From NCBI RefSeq assembly GCF_016583795.1, contig NZ_NRRS01000024.1:1-51424 (forward strand): 51,424 bases of DNA. Reading direction: 5' to 3'. Within the stretch, counting starts at the first letter, position 1, and every line of letters begins with the position of its first letter. Positions 16,496-26,228 of this stretch are shown one piece after another. This stretch comes from Rhabdochromatium marinum. GTDB lineage: Bacteria; Pseudomonadota; Gammaproteobacteria; Chromatiales; Chromatiaceae. Below the pieces are notes generated by a model. It saw only the letters and a program-made list of their open reading frames with translations, was not told the DNA's origin and did no database searches. Both the position numbers and the translations under genes were made by a program.

Positions 16496-17920
16496 TCAGA
16501 TCACTTTCGAAAAACCAACCGGTCCCTGCTTGGCTTCCAGATAAGCATCGAACACCATACAGATGTTGCGGATCAGCAGGCGACCCTTGGGGAGTACGCG
16601 GATGCCGGTGGTGTCAGTCTCCAACAGGCCGTCGGCTTCCATGTCCTTGAGCTTGCCGAGACCAGTGGCGAAGTAGTCTGTGAACTTGATGCCCCACTGG
16701 CGTTCCACCTCGGCATAGTCGAGCTTGAAGTTGCAGATCAGGCGGGTGATGACATCGCGACGCAGTTCATCGTCGCGATTAAGCTCAATGCCGCGGAATA
16801 CCGCTAGGCGCCCGGCGTCGATGTCGGCATTGTAGGCTTCCATGTCGCGCTGGTTCTGGCCGTAGGTATTGGCAACCTTGCCGATGGAGGTCACGCCCAG
16901 GCCGATCAGGTCGCAGTTGGCGTGGGTGGAGTAGCCCTGGAAGTTGCGGTACAGGGTGCCATTGCGCTGCGCCAGGGCCAGTTCGTCATCCGGGCGCGCA
17001 AAGTGATCCATGCCGATGTAGAGCCAGCCGGCCTCGGTCAGGCGCTCGATGGTCAATTGCAGAATATCGAGCTTGACCTGCGGCGGGGGCAGATCCTCGT
17101 CCTTGATGCGCCGCTGCGGCGTGAAGCGCGACGGCAGATGGGCGTAGTTGAACACCGACACCCGCTCCGGCGCGGCATCAATGACCTTATCGAGCGTCTT
17201 GGCGAACTCATCGGGATTCTGAAACGGCAGGCCGTAGATCAGATCAATGCTGATGGAGCCAAAGCCGGTCTTGCGCGCGGCTTCGAGCACCGCCATGGTC
17301 TCGGCCTCGCTCTGGATACGATTGACGGCTTTTTGCACCCGCTCGTCGAAGTCCTGCACGCCCAGACTCATGCGATTGAAGCCCAGCTCGCGCAGCAGCG
17401 CGATGGTGTCGGGGCCGGCTTCGCGTGGGTCGATCTCGATTGAATACTCACCGCTGTCATCATCAAGCAGGCGGAAGTGCTTGCGGGTTTCATCCATCAG
17501 CTCGCGCATCTGTTGGTGGCTGATGAAGGTTGGGGTGCCACCTCCCCAGTGCAGCTGTTCCACTACCCGGTCATCATCGAAGAGCGCGCTCTGCATGGCC
17601 AGCTCGCGGTACAGGCGCCCCAGATAGGGCGTGGCCTGGCTGCGATCCTTGGTGGCGACCTTATTGCAGGCGCAGTAGAAACACAGGGTGTCGCAGAAGG
17701 GAATATGAAAATACAGCGACAGCGGATGGCCACTGGCGTTGCTGCGCTCACAGGTGGCGCGGTAGGCGGCCTCATTGAAACCGTCATGGAATTCCACGGC
17801 GGTTGGGTAGGAGGTATAGCGCGGACCGCTTTGGTCATAGCGCTTGATCAGGTCGAGATCAAAGACAGTGCGCTGATCGGCCATCTGAGCCTGGGGATTG
17901 GTCTGCGGTTGGTCAAGCAT
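16496..17920 (-). CDS. hemN: Oxygen-independent coproporphyrinogen III oxidase
   Basis: This 474-aa radical-SAM enzyme decarboxylates coproporphyrinogen III to protoporphyrinogen IX without oxygen, feeding haem (and, where present, bacteriochlorophyll) synthesis. The iron-sulfur motif FHIPFCDTLCFYCACNK gives CX3CX2CXC near residues 75-83. The GGGTPTF SAM-binding stretch and the N-terminal DLIKRYDQSGPRYTSYPTA, typical of true HemN rather than HemW, are present. A HemN C-terminal domain follows, and the length is close to E. coli (457 aa). No clear FNR site was found in the 46 bp upstream, so its oxygen control, if any, is not visible here. Confidence 0.95.
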   Translation of the reverse strand: MLDQPQTNPQAQMADQRTVFDLDLIKRYDQSGPRYTSYPTAVEFHDGFNEAAYRATCERSNASGHPLSLYFHIPFCDTLCFYCACNKVATKDRSQATPYLGRLYRELAMQSALFDDDRVVEQLHWGGGTPTFISHQQMRELMDETRKHFRLLDDDSGEYSIEIDPREAGPDTIALLRELGFNRMSLGVQDFDERVQKAVNRIQSEAETMAVLEAARKTGFGSISIDLIYGLPFQNPDEFAKTLDKVIDAAPERVSVFNYAHLPSRFTPQRRIKDEDLPPPQVKLDILQLTIERLTEAGWLYIGMDHFARPDDELALAQRNGTLYRNFQGYSTHANCDLIGLGVTSIGKVANTYGQNQRDMEAYNADIDAGRLAVFRGIELNRDDELRRDVITRLICNFKLDYAEVERQWGIKFTDYFATGLGKLKDMEADGLLETDTTGIRVLPKGRLLIRNICMVFDAYLEAKQGPVGFSKVI

Positions 17921-17966
17921 GGTTCTGGGTACCTATTGGAATTCTGGACTGCGGCAGGACGTCCGG

Positions 17967-18926
17967 CTAGAGCGTCGCCAAGGCCTGCGCGAAAGCTGCA
18001 TGATAGTCGATCAGTTGCTCGCGATGGAGTAGAAAAACGCCGGTGCCACCATGTTCGAATGCCAGCCACAGAAACGGCACTTGCGGCAGACAGGCTTGCA
18101 GCACGGACTCGGTGTTGCCGACTTCAACAATCAGGGCGCCCTGTTCGGTCAGATGATCGGGGGCCTCGTGGAGAATGCGCAACACCAGATCCAGCCCCTG
18201 CTCTCCGGCGGCAAAGGCCGCCGTGGGTTCATGTGCATATTCGGGTGGCAGTTCGGCCAGTTCGGCGCGTCCGACATAGGGCGGATTGGATAGAATCAGA
18301 TCGTAGCGACTATCACCCAGCGCGGCGAACAGATCCGAGGCAAACAAGCGCACCCGATCCTCCAGTGCCACCTCGGCGGCCAGACGCTGCAGATTATCCG
18401 CCGCCACCCGCAAGGCCGCTGGCGAGCGTTCGGCCAGATCGACCCGCAACCCCGGCTGATGCACGGCAGCCGCCAGGCCAATGCAACCGCTGCCGGCGCA
18501 CAGGTCCAGCAGACTGGAGATGTGTTCCGGATTCAGCCAGGGTTCAAACTGGTTTTCGATCAGTTCGGCGATGGGCGAGCGCGGGATCATCACCGACGCA
18601 TCCACCTTAAACTCCAGCCCGGCAAACCAGGCGCGCCCGGTCAGATAAGCGGCTGGAATGCGCTCGTTCACACGCCGCTCCAGCAGGACAATCACCTCGG
18701 CACGCTCGCTGGGCGTCAAACGGCAGGGGTGCAGATCGGGCGTTAGCGGCAGATCGAGATGAAGCGCGGCGGCAATCAGCCAGCAGGCTTCATCCACAGC
18801 ATTGCCAGTACCATGACCGAAATGCAGCTCCGCTTCGCGGAACCGACTGCTGGCCCAGCGGATGAAGTCGCCGATGGTGATCAGATCCTGGGTATCGACC
18901 AGTCGATTGGCGCGCGCATGGCTCAT
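17967..18926 (-). CDS. prmB: Ribosomal protein L3 N5-glutamine methyltransferase
   Basis: This 319-aa SAM-dependent methyltransferase modifies a glutamine in ribosomal protein L3. The SAM loop DLCAGSGCIGLA lies at residues 141-152 and the catalytic NPPY at 214-217, in SNPPYVGRAELAELPPEYAHEP. The residues after NPPY (AELAELPPEYxHEP) and the long N-terminal helical domain are typical of PrmB rather than PrmC. It is 46 bp upstream of hemN on the same strand. The start at ATG 18926 gives a normal length for the family. Confidence 0.93.
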   Translation of the reverse strand: MSHARANRLVDTQDLITIGDFIRWASSRFREAELHFGHGTGNAVDEACWLIAAALHLDLPLTPDLHPCRLTPSERAEVIVLLERRVNERIPAAYLTGRAWFAGLEFKVDASVMIPRSPIAELIENQFEPWLNPEHISSLLDLCAGSGCIGLAAAVHQPGLRVDLAERSPAALRVAADNLQRLAAEVALEDRVRLFASDLFAALGDSRYDLILSNPPYVGRAELAELPPEYAHEPTAAFAAGEQGLDLVLRILHEAPDHLTEQGALIVEVGNTESVLQACLPQVPFLWLAFEHGGTGVFLLHREQLIDYHAAFAQALATL

Positions 18927-19066
18927 GTGTGGCTCACTAGGTTAAGAAAAGCTCCATCGGACTCAGTCGCGCACCATAGCATCCGCCGCTCTCGGCGAAA
19001 ACCTCTGCCATACCATGGCAACCGGCCAGGATCGCCCACTCCTCAGCACGGGCCGAGTCTCGGGCA

Positions 19067-19537
19067 TCAGGCGGCACGCTGGTGCAGTGGATCCAGCGTC
19101 AGCGGAGCCTTGGCGGCCAGGTGCGCGTTGCGCTGACGGCCGCGTTCGACCAGATCCTGCAGGGAGATGTTGCTTAAAAAGCCAAAAATCTCATCACTGA
19201 GTTGATCCCACAGGCTGTGCGTCAGGCATTTCTGACCATTGCGACAATTCTCCCGCCCACCGCAGCGGGTAAACTCGACCCATTCATCGACAGCGCAGAT
19301 GATATCGGCAATGGAAATGTCTCCGGCGTCCTTACCGAGATAGTAGCCGCCACCCGGGCCCCGAACCCCGCGCACCAGGTGTTTGGCGCGCAAGGCGGCG
19401 AACAACTGCTCCAGGTAGGACAGCGAAATATCCTGATTGGCGGAAATGTCGGCCAGCGTTACCGGCCGCTGGCCAGCTTGCAGCGCCAGATCCAGCATCG
19501 CGGTGACAGCATAGCGGCCCTTGGTGGAAAGTCTCAT
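19067..19537 (-). CDS. iscR: Rrf2-family iron-sulfur regulator IscR
   Basis: This Rrf2-family winged-helix regulator senses iron-sulfur status. The N-terminus [19 protein letters not shown] and the [18 protein letters not shown] segment are characteristic of IscR. Three cysteines in [13 protein letters not shown] match the CX5CX5C [2Fe-2S] ligand pattern near residues 92-104. I start at ATG 19537, the IscR-like start; an ATG two codons earlier (19543) is possible. Unlike the usual operon, no iscS, iscU or iscA follows: downstream is prmB, upstream yqiB. It may control a distant isc or suf set. The roughly 156-aa length is normal. Confidence 0.9.
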   Translation of the reverse strand: MRLSTKGRYAVTAMLDLALQAGQRPVTLADISANQDISLSYLEQLFAALRAKHLVRGVRGPGGGYYLGKDAGDISIADIICAVDEWVEFTRCGGRENCRNGQKCLTHSLWDQLSDEIFGFLSNISLQDLVERGRQRNAHLAAKAPLTLDPLHQRAA

Positions 19538-19676
19538 GAGCATGTACCCCAAAACAGCGCGCCACATTCGGCGCAGTCAATATCCCAGTCTTTAGCTTGG
19601 TTTTAGCGGCCGCATTGTCAAGCATGGGCATCAGGAAATTTTTTGGGGCGGTGGTGCGAATCGAGGCGCGCCGGCA

Positions 19677-20192
19677 TCAGGCAGCAGCGGAATCTGTGGC
19701 TGGAGCCGGGCGGTGCTCGCGACCGTTGGGGAAAAAGCGATAGTCTTCGCGCACGCAGTAAGCCAGCCATTTGGCCAGGAACCAGTTGGCGTTCCACTTT
19801 GAGCGCAAGGTGGCGAGGCGGTCCTCCCCCAGCAGCGGCAGCACCGTCTGGCGCAAGGCAATTACCTCAACCTGTTGGGCATCATGGCAGACTCGCAGGC
19901 GGGCATCGGGGTCGGCCTGACCGGCTCCACCCTGAAGTGACGGGAAGCGATACGTCAGGCGCAGCAAGGTGGTGTAGGGCGTCTGCTCAATGACATCGAG
20001 ATGGAGATCGGTCCCCTGTCCGGGCGCCCGGTGGGCACCTGACAGACGTCGCAGATCGGGCGCCAGGCACAGCAGCAGACGGTAGTTGTCCTCCAGCAGT
20101 TCCAGCAAGGCGCCGACTGAGGGGCCAACGCGCAGCCAGGGTGTTGATGTCGAGAGGGGAAGCACAGCAGCACCCGGCAGGCGCGCAGACAC
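19677..20192 (-). CDS. yqiB: DUF1249 family protein (YqiB-like)
   Basis: The 171-aa protein matches the DUF1249/YqiB pattern: a helical lead-in (LLELLEDNYRLLLCL), LDVIEQTPYTTLLRLTY, DARLRVCHDAQQVEV and the C-terminal WNANWFLAKWLAYCVRE. These positions recall E. coli YqiB, although this version is about 30 residues longer at both ends. Its molecular function is unknown. It lies eight bases downstream of the thioredoxin-like gene and is probably co-transcribed with it. The N-terminal start is uncertain because the first 20 residues are not conserved. Confidence 0.8.
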   Translation of the reverse strand: MSARLPGAAVLPLSTSTPWLRVGPSVGALLELLEDNYRLLLCLAPDLRRLSGAHRAPGQGTDLHLDVIEQTPYTTLLRLTYRFPSLQGGAGQADPDARLRVCHDAQQVEVIALRQTVLPLLGEDRLATLRSKWNANWFLAKWLAYCVREDYRFFPNGREHRPAPATDSAAA

Positions 20193-20199
20193 CTGGGAC

Positions 20200-20577
20200 T
20201 CAGCCGTTGTTGGCCGCCGCCTGTTGCTCGGCCATATCGGCGCGCACCTTGTCCATGTCCAAGGCCTCGGCCTGCGACAACAGATCGCGGAACGGCGCTT
20301 CCGGCAGGGCGCCGGCCTGCGAGAAAATAATCACCTGATCGCGGAAAATCATCAGCGTCGGGATAGAGCGAATCTGGAAATGTGCCGCCAGCTGCTGCTC
20401 CTGCTCGGTATTGACCTTGGCAAAAACAATGTTGTCGTGATCGTTGGAGACTTTTTCATACACCGGTGCGAACGAGCGGCAGGGGCCGCACCAGGGCGCC
20501 CAATAATCAACAACAACGAAAGGGTTTTCTTGTATTGTGGATTCAAAATTCTCGGTTGTCAGTTCGATAACAGCCAT
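20200..20577 (-). CDS. Thioredoxin-like protein
   Basis: This is a 125-aa cytoplasmic thioredoxin with the intact active site YWAPWCGPCRSF (residues about 28-39) and the cis-Pro segment SIPTLMIF, so it should reduce disulfides in proteins. A roughly 20-residue Ala/Gln/Glu-rich tail follows the fold. I start at ATG 20577, which has GGGAG six bases upstream; the adjacent TTG at 20580 is less likely. It is first in a pair with yqiB. The large positive regions of typical TrxA are partly missing, so a specialised TrxA paralogue or a tlp-type co-chaperone cannot be excluded. Confidence 0.87.
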   Translation of the reverse strand: MAVIELTTENFESTIQENPFVVVDYWAPWCGPCRSFAPVYEKVSNDHDNIVFAKVNTEQEQQLAAHFQIRSIPTLMIFRDQVIIFSQAGALPEAPFRDLLSQAEALDMDKVRADMAEQQAAANNG

Positions 20578-20676
20578 CAATAGCTCCCTAAAACAAAATG
20601 TAGCATCAACTGTGCAAGTAAGATCGCATGCAGTTTAACAGATCAGAGCCATTGCGACAGTGTGGTTCTGGCGACC

Positions 20677-20705
20677 CAGCATCGCTCGAACGGCGAGTGA
20701 TGCTG
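20677..20705 (-). terminator. Stem-loop downstream of adk
   Basis: CAGCATC (20677-20683) pairs with GATGCTG (20699-20705), continuing through a G-T pair and CTCG/CGAG to give a 12-bp stem around a five-base loop. It begins 36 bases after the adk stop on the minus strand. No U-run follows, so it may protect a 3' end rather than terminate on its own. Confidence 0.5.
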
Positions 20706-20740
20706 TTTGCTGACGTCAGGCGTTAGGTGTTCACCACCTG

Positions 20741-21421
<681 letters not shown>

Positions 21422-21491
21422 TCAGTGATAGTTGTTAAATAGGGATTTCTAGGCTGCCACAGTGGCGCGGGCGGAGCAAACGGCGGTGTCA

Positions 21492-21514
21492 GGCTCGGGA
21501 CTCCAGCCCGAGCC
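21492..21514 (-). terminator. Stem-loop between htpG and adk
   Basis: GGCTCGGG (21492-21499) and CCCGAGCC (21507-21514) form a perfect 8-bp stem with a seven-base loop, 45 bases after the htpG stop. There is no T-tract on either side, so it is a candidate Rho-assisted terminator or attenuator ahead of adk. Confidence 0.45.
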
Positions 21515-21559
21515 CTGTGCCCCCGCTTGCCGGCCCGGCTCGTGCGGGCAGCGCCGCGT

Positions 21560-23527
21560 TTAGGCTCCGCTCATAAAGAGCCCCAGCATCAGCTTGTTCA
21601 GTCGCCCGACAAAGGCGGCCGGGTCATCCAGCTGACCGCCTTCGGCCAGTTCCGCCTGATCGAGCAGAATCAGGCTTAAATCCGCAAAGCGCGTCTGATC
21701 GGATTCGGACTCCAGGCGACGTACCAGTGGATGGTCGAGATTGACCTCCAGAATCGGCTTGCTTGACGGGGCATCCTGCCCGACGGATTTCAGCACGCGC
21801 GCCAGATTGGCGCTCATATCATGCTCACCCACCACGATACAGGCCGGGGAATCAACCAGGCGGCTGGAGGCGCGTACGGATTCAACCCGCTCGCTGAGTG
21901 CATCCTTCAACCGCTTGAACAGATCCTCGTGTTCCTTAGCGGCCTGCTCGGTCTTTTCCTTTTCCTCCTTGGCGCCGATTTCACCCAGATCCAACTCGCC
22001 CTTGGTGACTGATTGCAGATGCTTGCCTTTGTACTCGCTCAGGTGCGAGACCAACCACTCATCGACTCGATCAGACAGCAGCAGCACCTCGATTTCCTTC
22101 TTGCGGAACATCTCCAGGTGCGGACTGTGGCGTGCGGCGGCCGGGCTGTCGGCAGTGATGTAGTAGATCTTGTCCTGACCTTCTTTCATGCGCTCGATGT
22201 AGGTATCGAGCGAGGTGTCCTGAGCGTCGCCTTCGCCCACCGTGGTGGAGAAGCGCAGCAGGCCGGCGATACGCTCGCGGTTGGCGAAATCCTCGCCCGG
22301 GCCTTCCTTGATGACCCGGCCAAATTCCTTCCAGAAGGTCTGATACTGCTCGGGTTCGTCCTTGGCCATGGTTTCCAGCAGGCCGAGCACGCGCTTGACG
22401 TTGGCGCCGCGAATGGTGTCGATCTTGCGGTTGTGTTGCAAAATCTCACGCGACACATTGAGCGGCAAATCATTGGAGTCCACCACGCCTTTGACAAAGC
22501 GCAGATAATGCGGCAACAGCTTATCGGCCTCGTCCATGATGAAGATGCGCCGCACATAGAGCTTCACGCCATGCTTCTGATCGCGATCCCACAGATCCCA
22601 GGGTGCGCGCTTGGGCACAAACAGCAGAGTGGTGTACTCATTGGTGCCCTCGACGCGGTTGTGCGCCCAGGTTAGCGGGTCCTCGAAGTCATGGGAAATG
22701 TGCTTGTAGAAGCTCTTGTAGTCATCATCGGAGATGTCCGACTTGTTGCGCATCCACAGTGCTTGGCCGGTATTGACGCGCTCAAACTCGGGCGCCTCGT
22801 CCTTGCCTTCCTCCTTGTCCTTGGCCTTTTCCTCATCGCTGCGGAAATCCTGCTTGAGCATTTCCACCGGCACGGCGATGTGATCGGAGAACTTACTGAT
22901 GATGGAGCGCAGGCGCCAGTCGTCGAGAAATTCCTTCTCGTCGTCTTTCAGGTGCAGGATGACATCGGTGCCGCGTCCGGGCTTCTCCATCGTCTCCAGT
23001 GTATAGCTGCCGTGGCCGTCGGATTCCCAGCGCACGCCATGTTCAGCCCCCAGGCCAGCGCGTCGCGAGATCAGCGTGACCTTGTCTGCCACAATAAAGG
23101 CCGAATAAAAGCCCACACCAAACTGACCGATCAGGGCACCATCGGCAGCGCTGTCGCTATTGCCGCTGGCATCACCATCCTGACGATCTTTCAGCGCCTC
23201 GACAAAGCGCCGGGTGCCGGAGCTGGCGATGCTGCCGATGGTTTCAATCATTTCCTGGCGGCTCAGACCAATGCCATTGTCCGACACCGTCACCGTGCCG
23301 GCGTCCTTATCCACCAGCACCCGCACGCGCAGCTCGGGATCGTCCTCAAACAGGCTGGCATCGGTTAGGGATTCAAAGCGCAGCTTCTCCGCTGCATCCG
23401 AGGCGTTGGAGATCAGCTCACGCAGGAAAATTTCCTTATTGGAGTAGAGCGAACGGATCACCAGGTCGAGCACCTGGCTGACCTCGGCCTGGAATTCCAG
23501 GGTTTCCTTCTGGGTTGCGTCTGTCAT
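21560..23527 (-). CDS. htpG: Chaperone HtpG (Hsp90)
   Basis: This is a 655-aa bacterial Hsp90, a dimeric ATP-dependent chaperone. The GHKL ATP site is complete: ELISNASDAAEKLRF, DNGIGLSRQEMIETIG, GQFGVGFYSAFIVAD and the Gly-rich lid IASSGTRRF. The middle-domain ERVNTGQALWMRNKSDI and the C-terminal dimerisation region are present. It is about 30 residues longer than E. coli HtpG (624 aa), mainly from charged insertions (KAKDKEEGKDEAPEF, and KEEKEKTEQAAKEHED). Start ATG 23527 has GAGGTG about ten bases upstream. No clear sigma-32 promoter was seen in the 186 bp upstream. Confidence 0.96.
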   Translation of the reverse strand: MTDATQKETLEFQAEVSQVLDLVIRSLYSNKEIFLRELISNASDAAEKLRFESLTDASLFEDDPELRVRVLVDKDAGTVTVSDNGIGLSRQEMIETIGSIASSGTRRFVEALKDRQDGDASGNSDSAADGALIGQFGVGFYSAFIVADKVTLISRRAGLGAEHGVRWESDGHGSYTLETMEKPGRGTDVILHLKDDEKEFLDDWRLRSIISKFSDHIAVPVEMLKQDFRSDEEKAKDKEEGKDEAPEFERVNTGQALWMRNKSDISDDDYKSFYKHISHDFEDPLTWAHNRVEGTNEYTTLLFVPKRAPWDLWDRDQKHGVKLYVRRIFIMDEADKLLPHYLRFVKGVVDSNDLPLNVSREILQHNRKIDTIRGANVKRVLGLLETMAKDEPEQYQTFWKEFGRVIKEGPGEDFANRERIAGLLRFSTTVGEGDAQDTSLDTYIERMKEGQDKIYYITADSPAAARHSPHLEMFRKKEIEVLLLSDRVDEWLVSHLSEYKGKHLQSVTKGELDLGEIGAKEEKEKTEQAAKEHEDLFKRLKDALSERVESVRASSRLVDSPACIVVGEHDMSANLARVLKSVGQDAPSSKPILEVNLDHPLVRRLESESDQTRFADLSLILLDQAELAEGGQLDDPAAFVGRLNKLMLGLFMSGA

Positions 23528-23713
23528 GGGTTGGCTTCACCTCTCGGTCATGTTTGAACAATCGCACATTGTCGCACAGAATCACCGACTTACCAGCAGC
23601 CGGCTCCAGTGCCTCAGTGTTGCGCTCGTCGATAGAGGCGATCCACCGCATTTTCAAGGGGAACTGACGACAGATTCAGCTCGACCACCTGGCATTGCCC
23701 GGCTTGTTGAGCG
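23528..23713. other. Gap between the Sia-like operon and htpG
   Basis: This 186-bp gap lies downstream of the HD-GYP gene and upstream of htpG on the same strand, and it should hold the htpG promoter. No reading frame, RNA gene or strong hairpin is supported here. Confidence 0.4.
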
Positions 23714-25780
23714 TTATTGGGAGAGATAGTGTGAAATATCGACCCCTTCGATCTGTGATGGAAGCAAATAGCGTTCCGCGTAGATTCGATAAACACCACT
23801 GCTCAGAAACAGATCGAATAATTCCTGATCGATCTGCTGATCATTGCGCATGACACTCATGATTGTGAGGGCTTCGTTCAGGGTTTTCGCTTTCTTGTAG
23901 GGACGGTCGGCGGCAGTTAAGGCCTCGAAGATATCGGCAATGGCGAGAATACGTGCCTGGAGCGACATATCCTCCTGTTTAAGCCTCCTGGGATAGCCGG
24001 TGCCGATCATGGTTTCATGATGACCGCCCGCGAACTCGGGAATGCGGGCCATGTGCTTGGGAAAGGGCAGCTCCTCCAGCATCATGATGGTGACAATCGC
24101 ATGTTCTTTAATTTTGAAGCGCTCTTCTGCGGTTAGGGTGCCGCATGCAATGGACAAATTGTAGATTTCGCCATGGTTGTAGAGGTGTTTGGGAGTCGAT
24201 ATCCGAATCCCGAACTGAGCATATTTCTCGGCCGGAACGGGCCGACGCCGCCGCACGACATGCTCAGGTTTGTCTTCAAGCAAGTGCGCCACTGCTGGCA
24301 ATTGGGGTTTGGTACGGCGCAAAAACCGTGCTTGCTCTTGGTGGGATAAGCCCAAAGTGTCGTCAAAATGCCGCATCCAGGTGATTTGCGCGAGGGTCTT
24401 AAGCCGGTCAATATCTTCCGGTCGCATGCATTCACTGCCAACATTGCACTGGGCAATAAAGGCAAAGTCGTCGTGCAGTTGGGCGATCTGGCGTTCCAGT
24501 GCCGCTTGCAGTGCTGGTTCATCGGCGCCCGGCCGGGAGCGCGCTTCGAGAAACGCAATGGTGTAGTCACGCAGCTTGACTTCAAAGCGCATGCGAATTT
24601 CATGGATGCGGTTGTAAATCGTCTCCAGTTTAGTGGCCTTGTCAACCACATATTCCGGTGTGGTCACCTTGCCGCAATCATGGAGCCAGGCGGCGATATG
24701 AAACGCCCGCCACTCATCGTCTGTCATGGTGAAGTCAGCAAAGGCGCCATAATTGGCCTCGCATGCGGCCCGGGCCAGCTCGGCGCTAATCTCCGGCACC
24801 CGTTCGCAGTGACCACCGGTGTAGGAGGATTTCTCATCAATGGCGCCTGCCACCAGCTTGATCATGGAATCCAGCAGGCGATCCTGGGCCTTGAGCAAAT
24901 TCTTGTTATCCATCGTTACGGCCGCCTGGGAGGCGAGGGCCTCGACGAATTCGGTGATTTCATCGGAAAAGGGAATGGTGTGGCCGGTGGTGCGGTTTCT
25001 TGCATTAATCAGCAACAGGACGCCAATCACCTCGCCTTTGCGCGGTCGCAAGGGCACCGCCAGGCACGACTGAGGAATAAACTCCAATGTCCGGCCCAAT
25101 TGAGTTAGCCAGGAAAAATCGAAATCCTTCGATTGCTCCATATTGGCCACATTCACTGTGCGCTCGGTCAGCGCGGTGTGACTGAGGAGATTGTAGTAGT
25201 CAGGCCGGCCGGCTTGGTCGTCACGCAATTTGATCGGTGCGTAGAAGGGAATGTCTTTGCCGGTCATGCCCCCGACATGCAGATCGATGGAGTCGATTCC
25301 CATGAGTTGGATGCGCAATTCGGCCTCATCGTCAAGCACGAACAGCAGACCGCCATCGGCAAAGGCGAGATCCTTGGCACCACGCAGCATCATTTCAATA
25401 AAACGGATATGACTGCGCTCGGCTGAGAGGGCAATGCCTAGCTCGACAAGCTTCTCCAGCTTGCCCTGGGCGGCGACCAACGCCTTGGTGCGCTCGCGCA
25501 CCTTGTCTTCCAGATTCTCGGCATGCAGTGCCAACTGTTGATGCGCTTTGGTAAGCTCTTCCTGCTGGCTCTGGATGCGAAGATTCGCTTCTTTCAGGCG
25601 TTCTTCACTGCGGTCACTCATGCGCACCAGCCGACGCGAGCTTTTGAACAGTTTTTTGTAGGACGCAACGAGCTGCTCAAACTCGGTCCGGAAGTCGCAT
25701 TCAGGGTTGTGTTGCTTAAGCAGAACCTCGGCGCGAGTCAGCGCCTCCTCTTCGTTCTTAAAAGCGGAAAAGTCGCTCAT
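23714..25780 (-). CDS. GAF/HD-GYP protein, predicted c-di-GMP phosphodiesterase and SiaC partner
   Basis: This 688-aa cytoplasmic protein has an N-terminal coiled coil (about 10-110, including EFEQLVASYKKLFKSSRRLVRMSDRSEE), a GAF domain (about 115-295) and an HD-GYP domain (about 300-650). The HD pair is His367-Asp368 in AWLHDCGK, and HHETMIGTGYP at 587-597 is the GYP signature, so cyclic-di-GMP hydrolysis is likely. About 150 extra residues lie between the two halves of the catalytic domain. The coiled-coil start is of the kind that precedes the output domain in SiaC-linked cyclases. It is the last gene of the SiaA-hemerythrin-SiaB-SiaC operon, so it may be the SiaC-controlled output. Start is ATG 25780; a further in-frame start lies at 25813. 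Confidence 0.88.
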   Translation of the reverse strand: MSDFSAFKNEEEALTRAEVLLKQHNPECDFRTEFEQLVASYKKLFKSSRRLVRMSDRSEERLKEANLRIQSQQEELTKAHQQLALHAENLEDKVRERTKALVAAQGKLEKLVELGIALSAERSHIRFIEMMLRGAKDLAFADGGLLFVLDDEAELRIQLMGIDSIDLHVGGMTGKDIPFYAPIKLRDDQAGRPDYYNLLSHTALTERTVNVANMEQSKDFDFSWLTQLGRTLEFIPQSCLAVPLRPRKGEVIGVLLLINARNRTTGHTIPFSDEITEFVEALASQAAVTMDNKNLLKAQDRLLDSMIKLVAGAIDEKSSYTGGHCERVPEISAELARAACEANYGAFADFTMTDDEWRAFHIAAWLHDCGKVTTPEYVVDKATKLETIYNRIHEIRMRFEVKLRDYTIAFLEARSRPGADEPALQAALERQIAQLHDDFAFIAQCNVGSECMRPEDIDRLKTLAQITWMRHFDDTLGLSHQEQARFLRRTKPQLPAVAHLLEDKPEHVVRRRRPVPAEKYAQFGIRISTPKHLYNHGEIYNLSIACGTLTAEERFKIKEHAIVTIMMLEELPFPKHMARIPEFAGGHHETMIGTGYPRRLKQEDMSLQARILAIADIFEALTAADRPYKKAKTLNEALTIMSVMRNDQQIDQELFDLFLSSGVYRIYAERYLLPSQIEGVDISHYLSQ

Positions 25781-25824
25781 GATGACAGGGCTTCTCGGTT
25801 CGGAGAACAACAACAGGCCAGGCG

Positions 25825-26211
25825 CTATGCTTCCTTGGGCACCAGACTGAAATCGACGTGTTCCAAATCCTCGCCATACTCTTCGCCAAGCACTTCCATG
25901 TTGTCGTCGTCCGCTTCATAGATCCAATGCACCTTCACGGCGTTATTGCGGGCGGCAGTGGCGTCTAATAATTCAAACAGCATCATTAGTACCTTGGCCG
26001 TCGAGCTGTTGAAATAAATAAGTTCAAATTCAAAGGTGATGGTGGCCTCATCCAAGGTTTGGAAATAGTCTTCCAATTGATTCATGAGCGGACCGAAAAA
26101 GGCGTTGGTATCTTCGGGATACGCCTCGCCGCGCAAGGAAAAATAATGGCCATTGAAATCAAAATACACTTCTGGAGTGCGTTCGGTGGCTTCGATGCGA
26201 ACATGATCCAT
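25825..26211 (-). CDS. siaC: SiaC-family phospho-switch protein (DUF1987)
   Basis: This 128-aa protein of the SiaC family carries the signature stretches ERTPEVYFDFNGHYFSLRGEAYPEDTNAFF and ELIYFNSSTAKVLMMLFELL. In Pseudomonas, SiaC is phosphorylated by SiaB on a residue in the FNSS segment and dephosphorylated by SiaA, and the unphosphorylated form binds the diguanylate cyclase SiaD. All three partner types except SiaD are present here. ATG 26211 has AAGGA eight bases upstream and is preferred to ATG 26229, which has no ribosome-binding site. It follows siaB closely and precedes the HD-GYP gene by 44 bp. Confidence 0.88.
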   Translation of the reverse strand: MDHVRIEATERTPEVYFDFNGHYFSLRGEAYPEDTNAFFGPLMNQLEDYFQTLDEATITFEFELIYFNSSTAKVLMMLFELLDATAARNNAVKVHWIYEADDDNMEVLGEEYGEDLEHVDFSLVPKEA

Positions 26212-26228
26212 TGTTGCTGTCCTTGACA

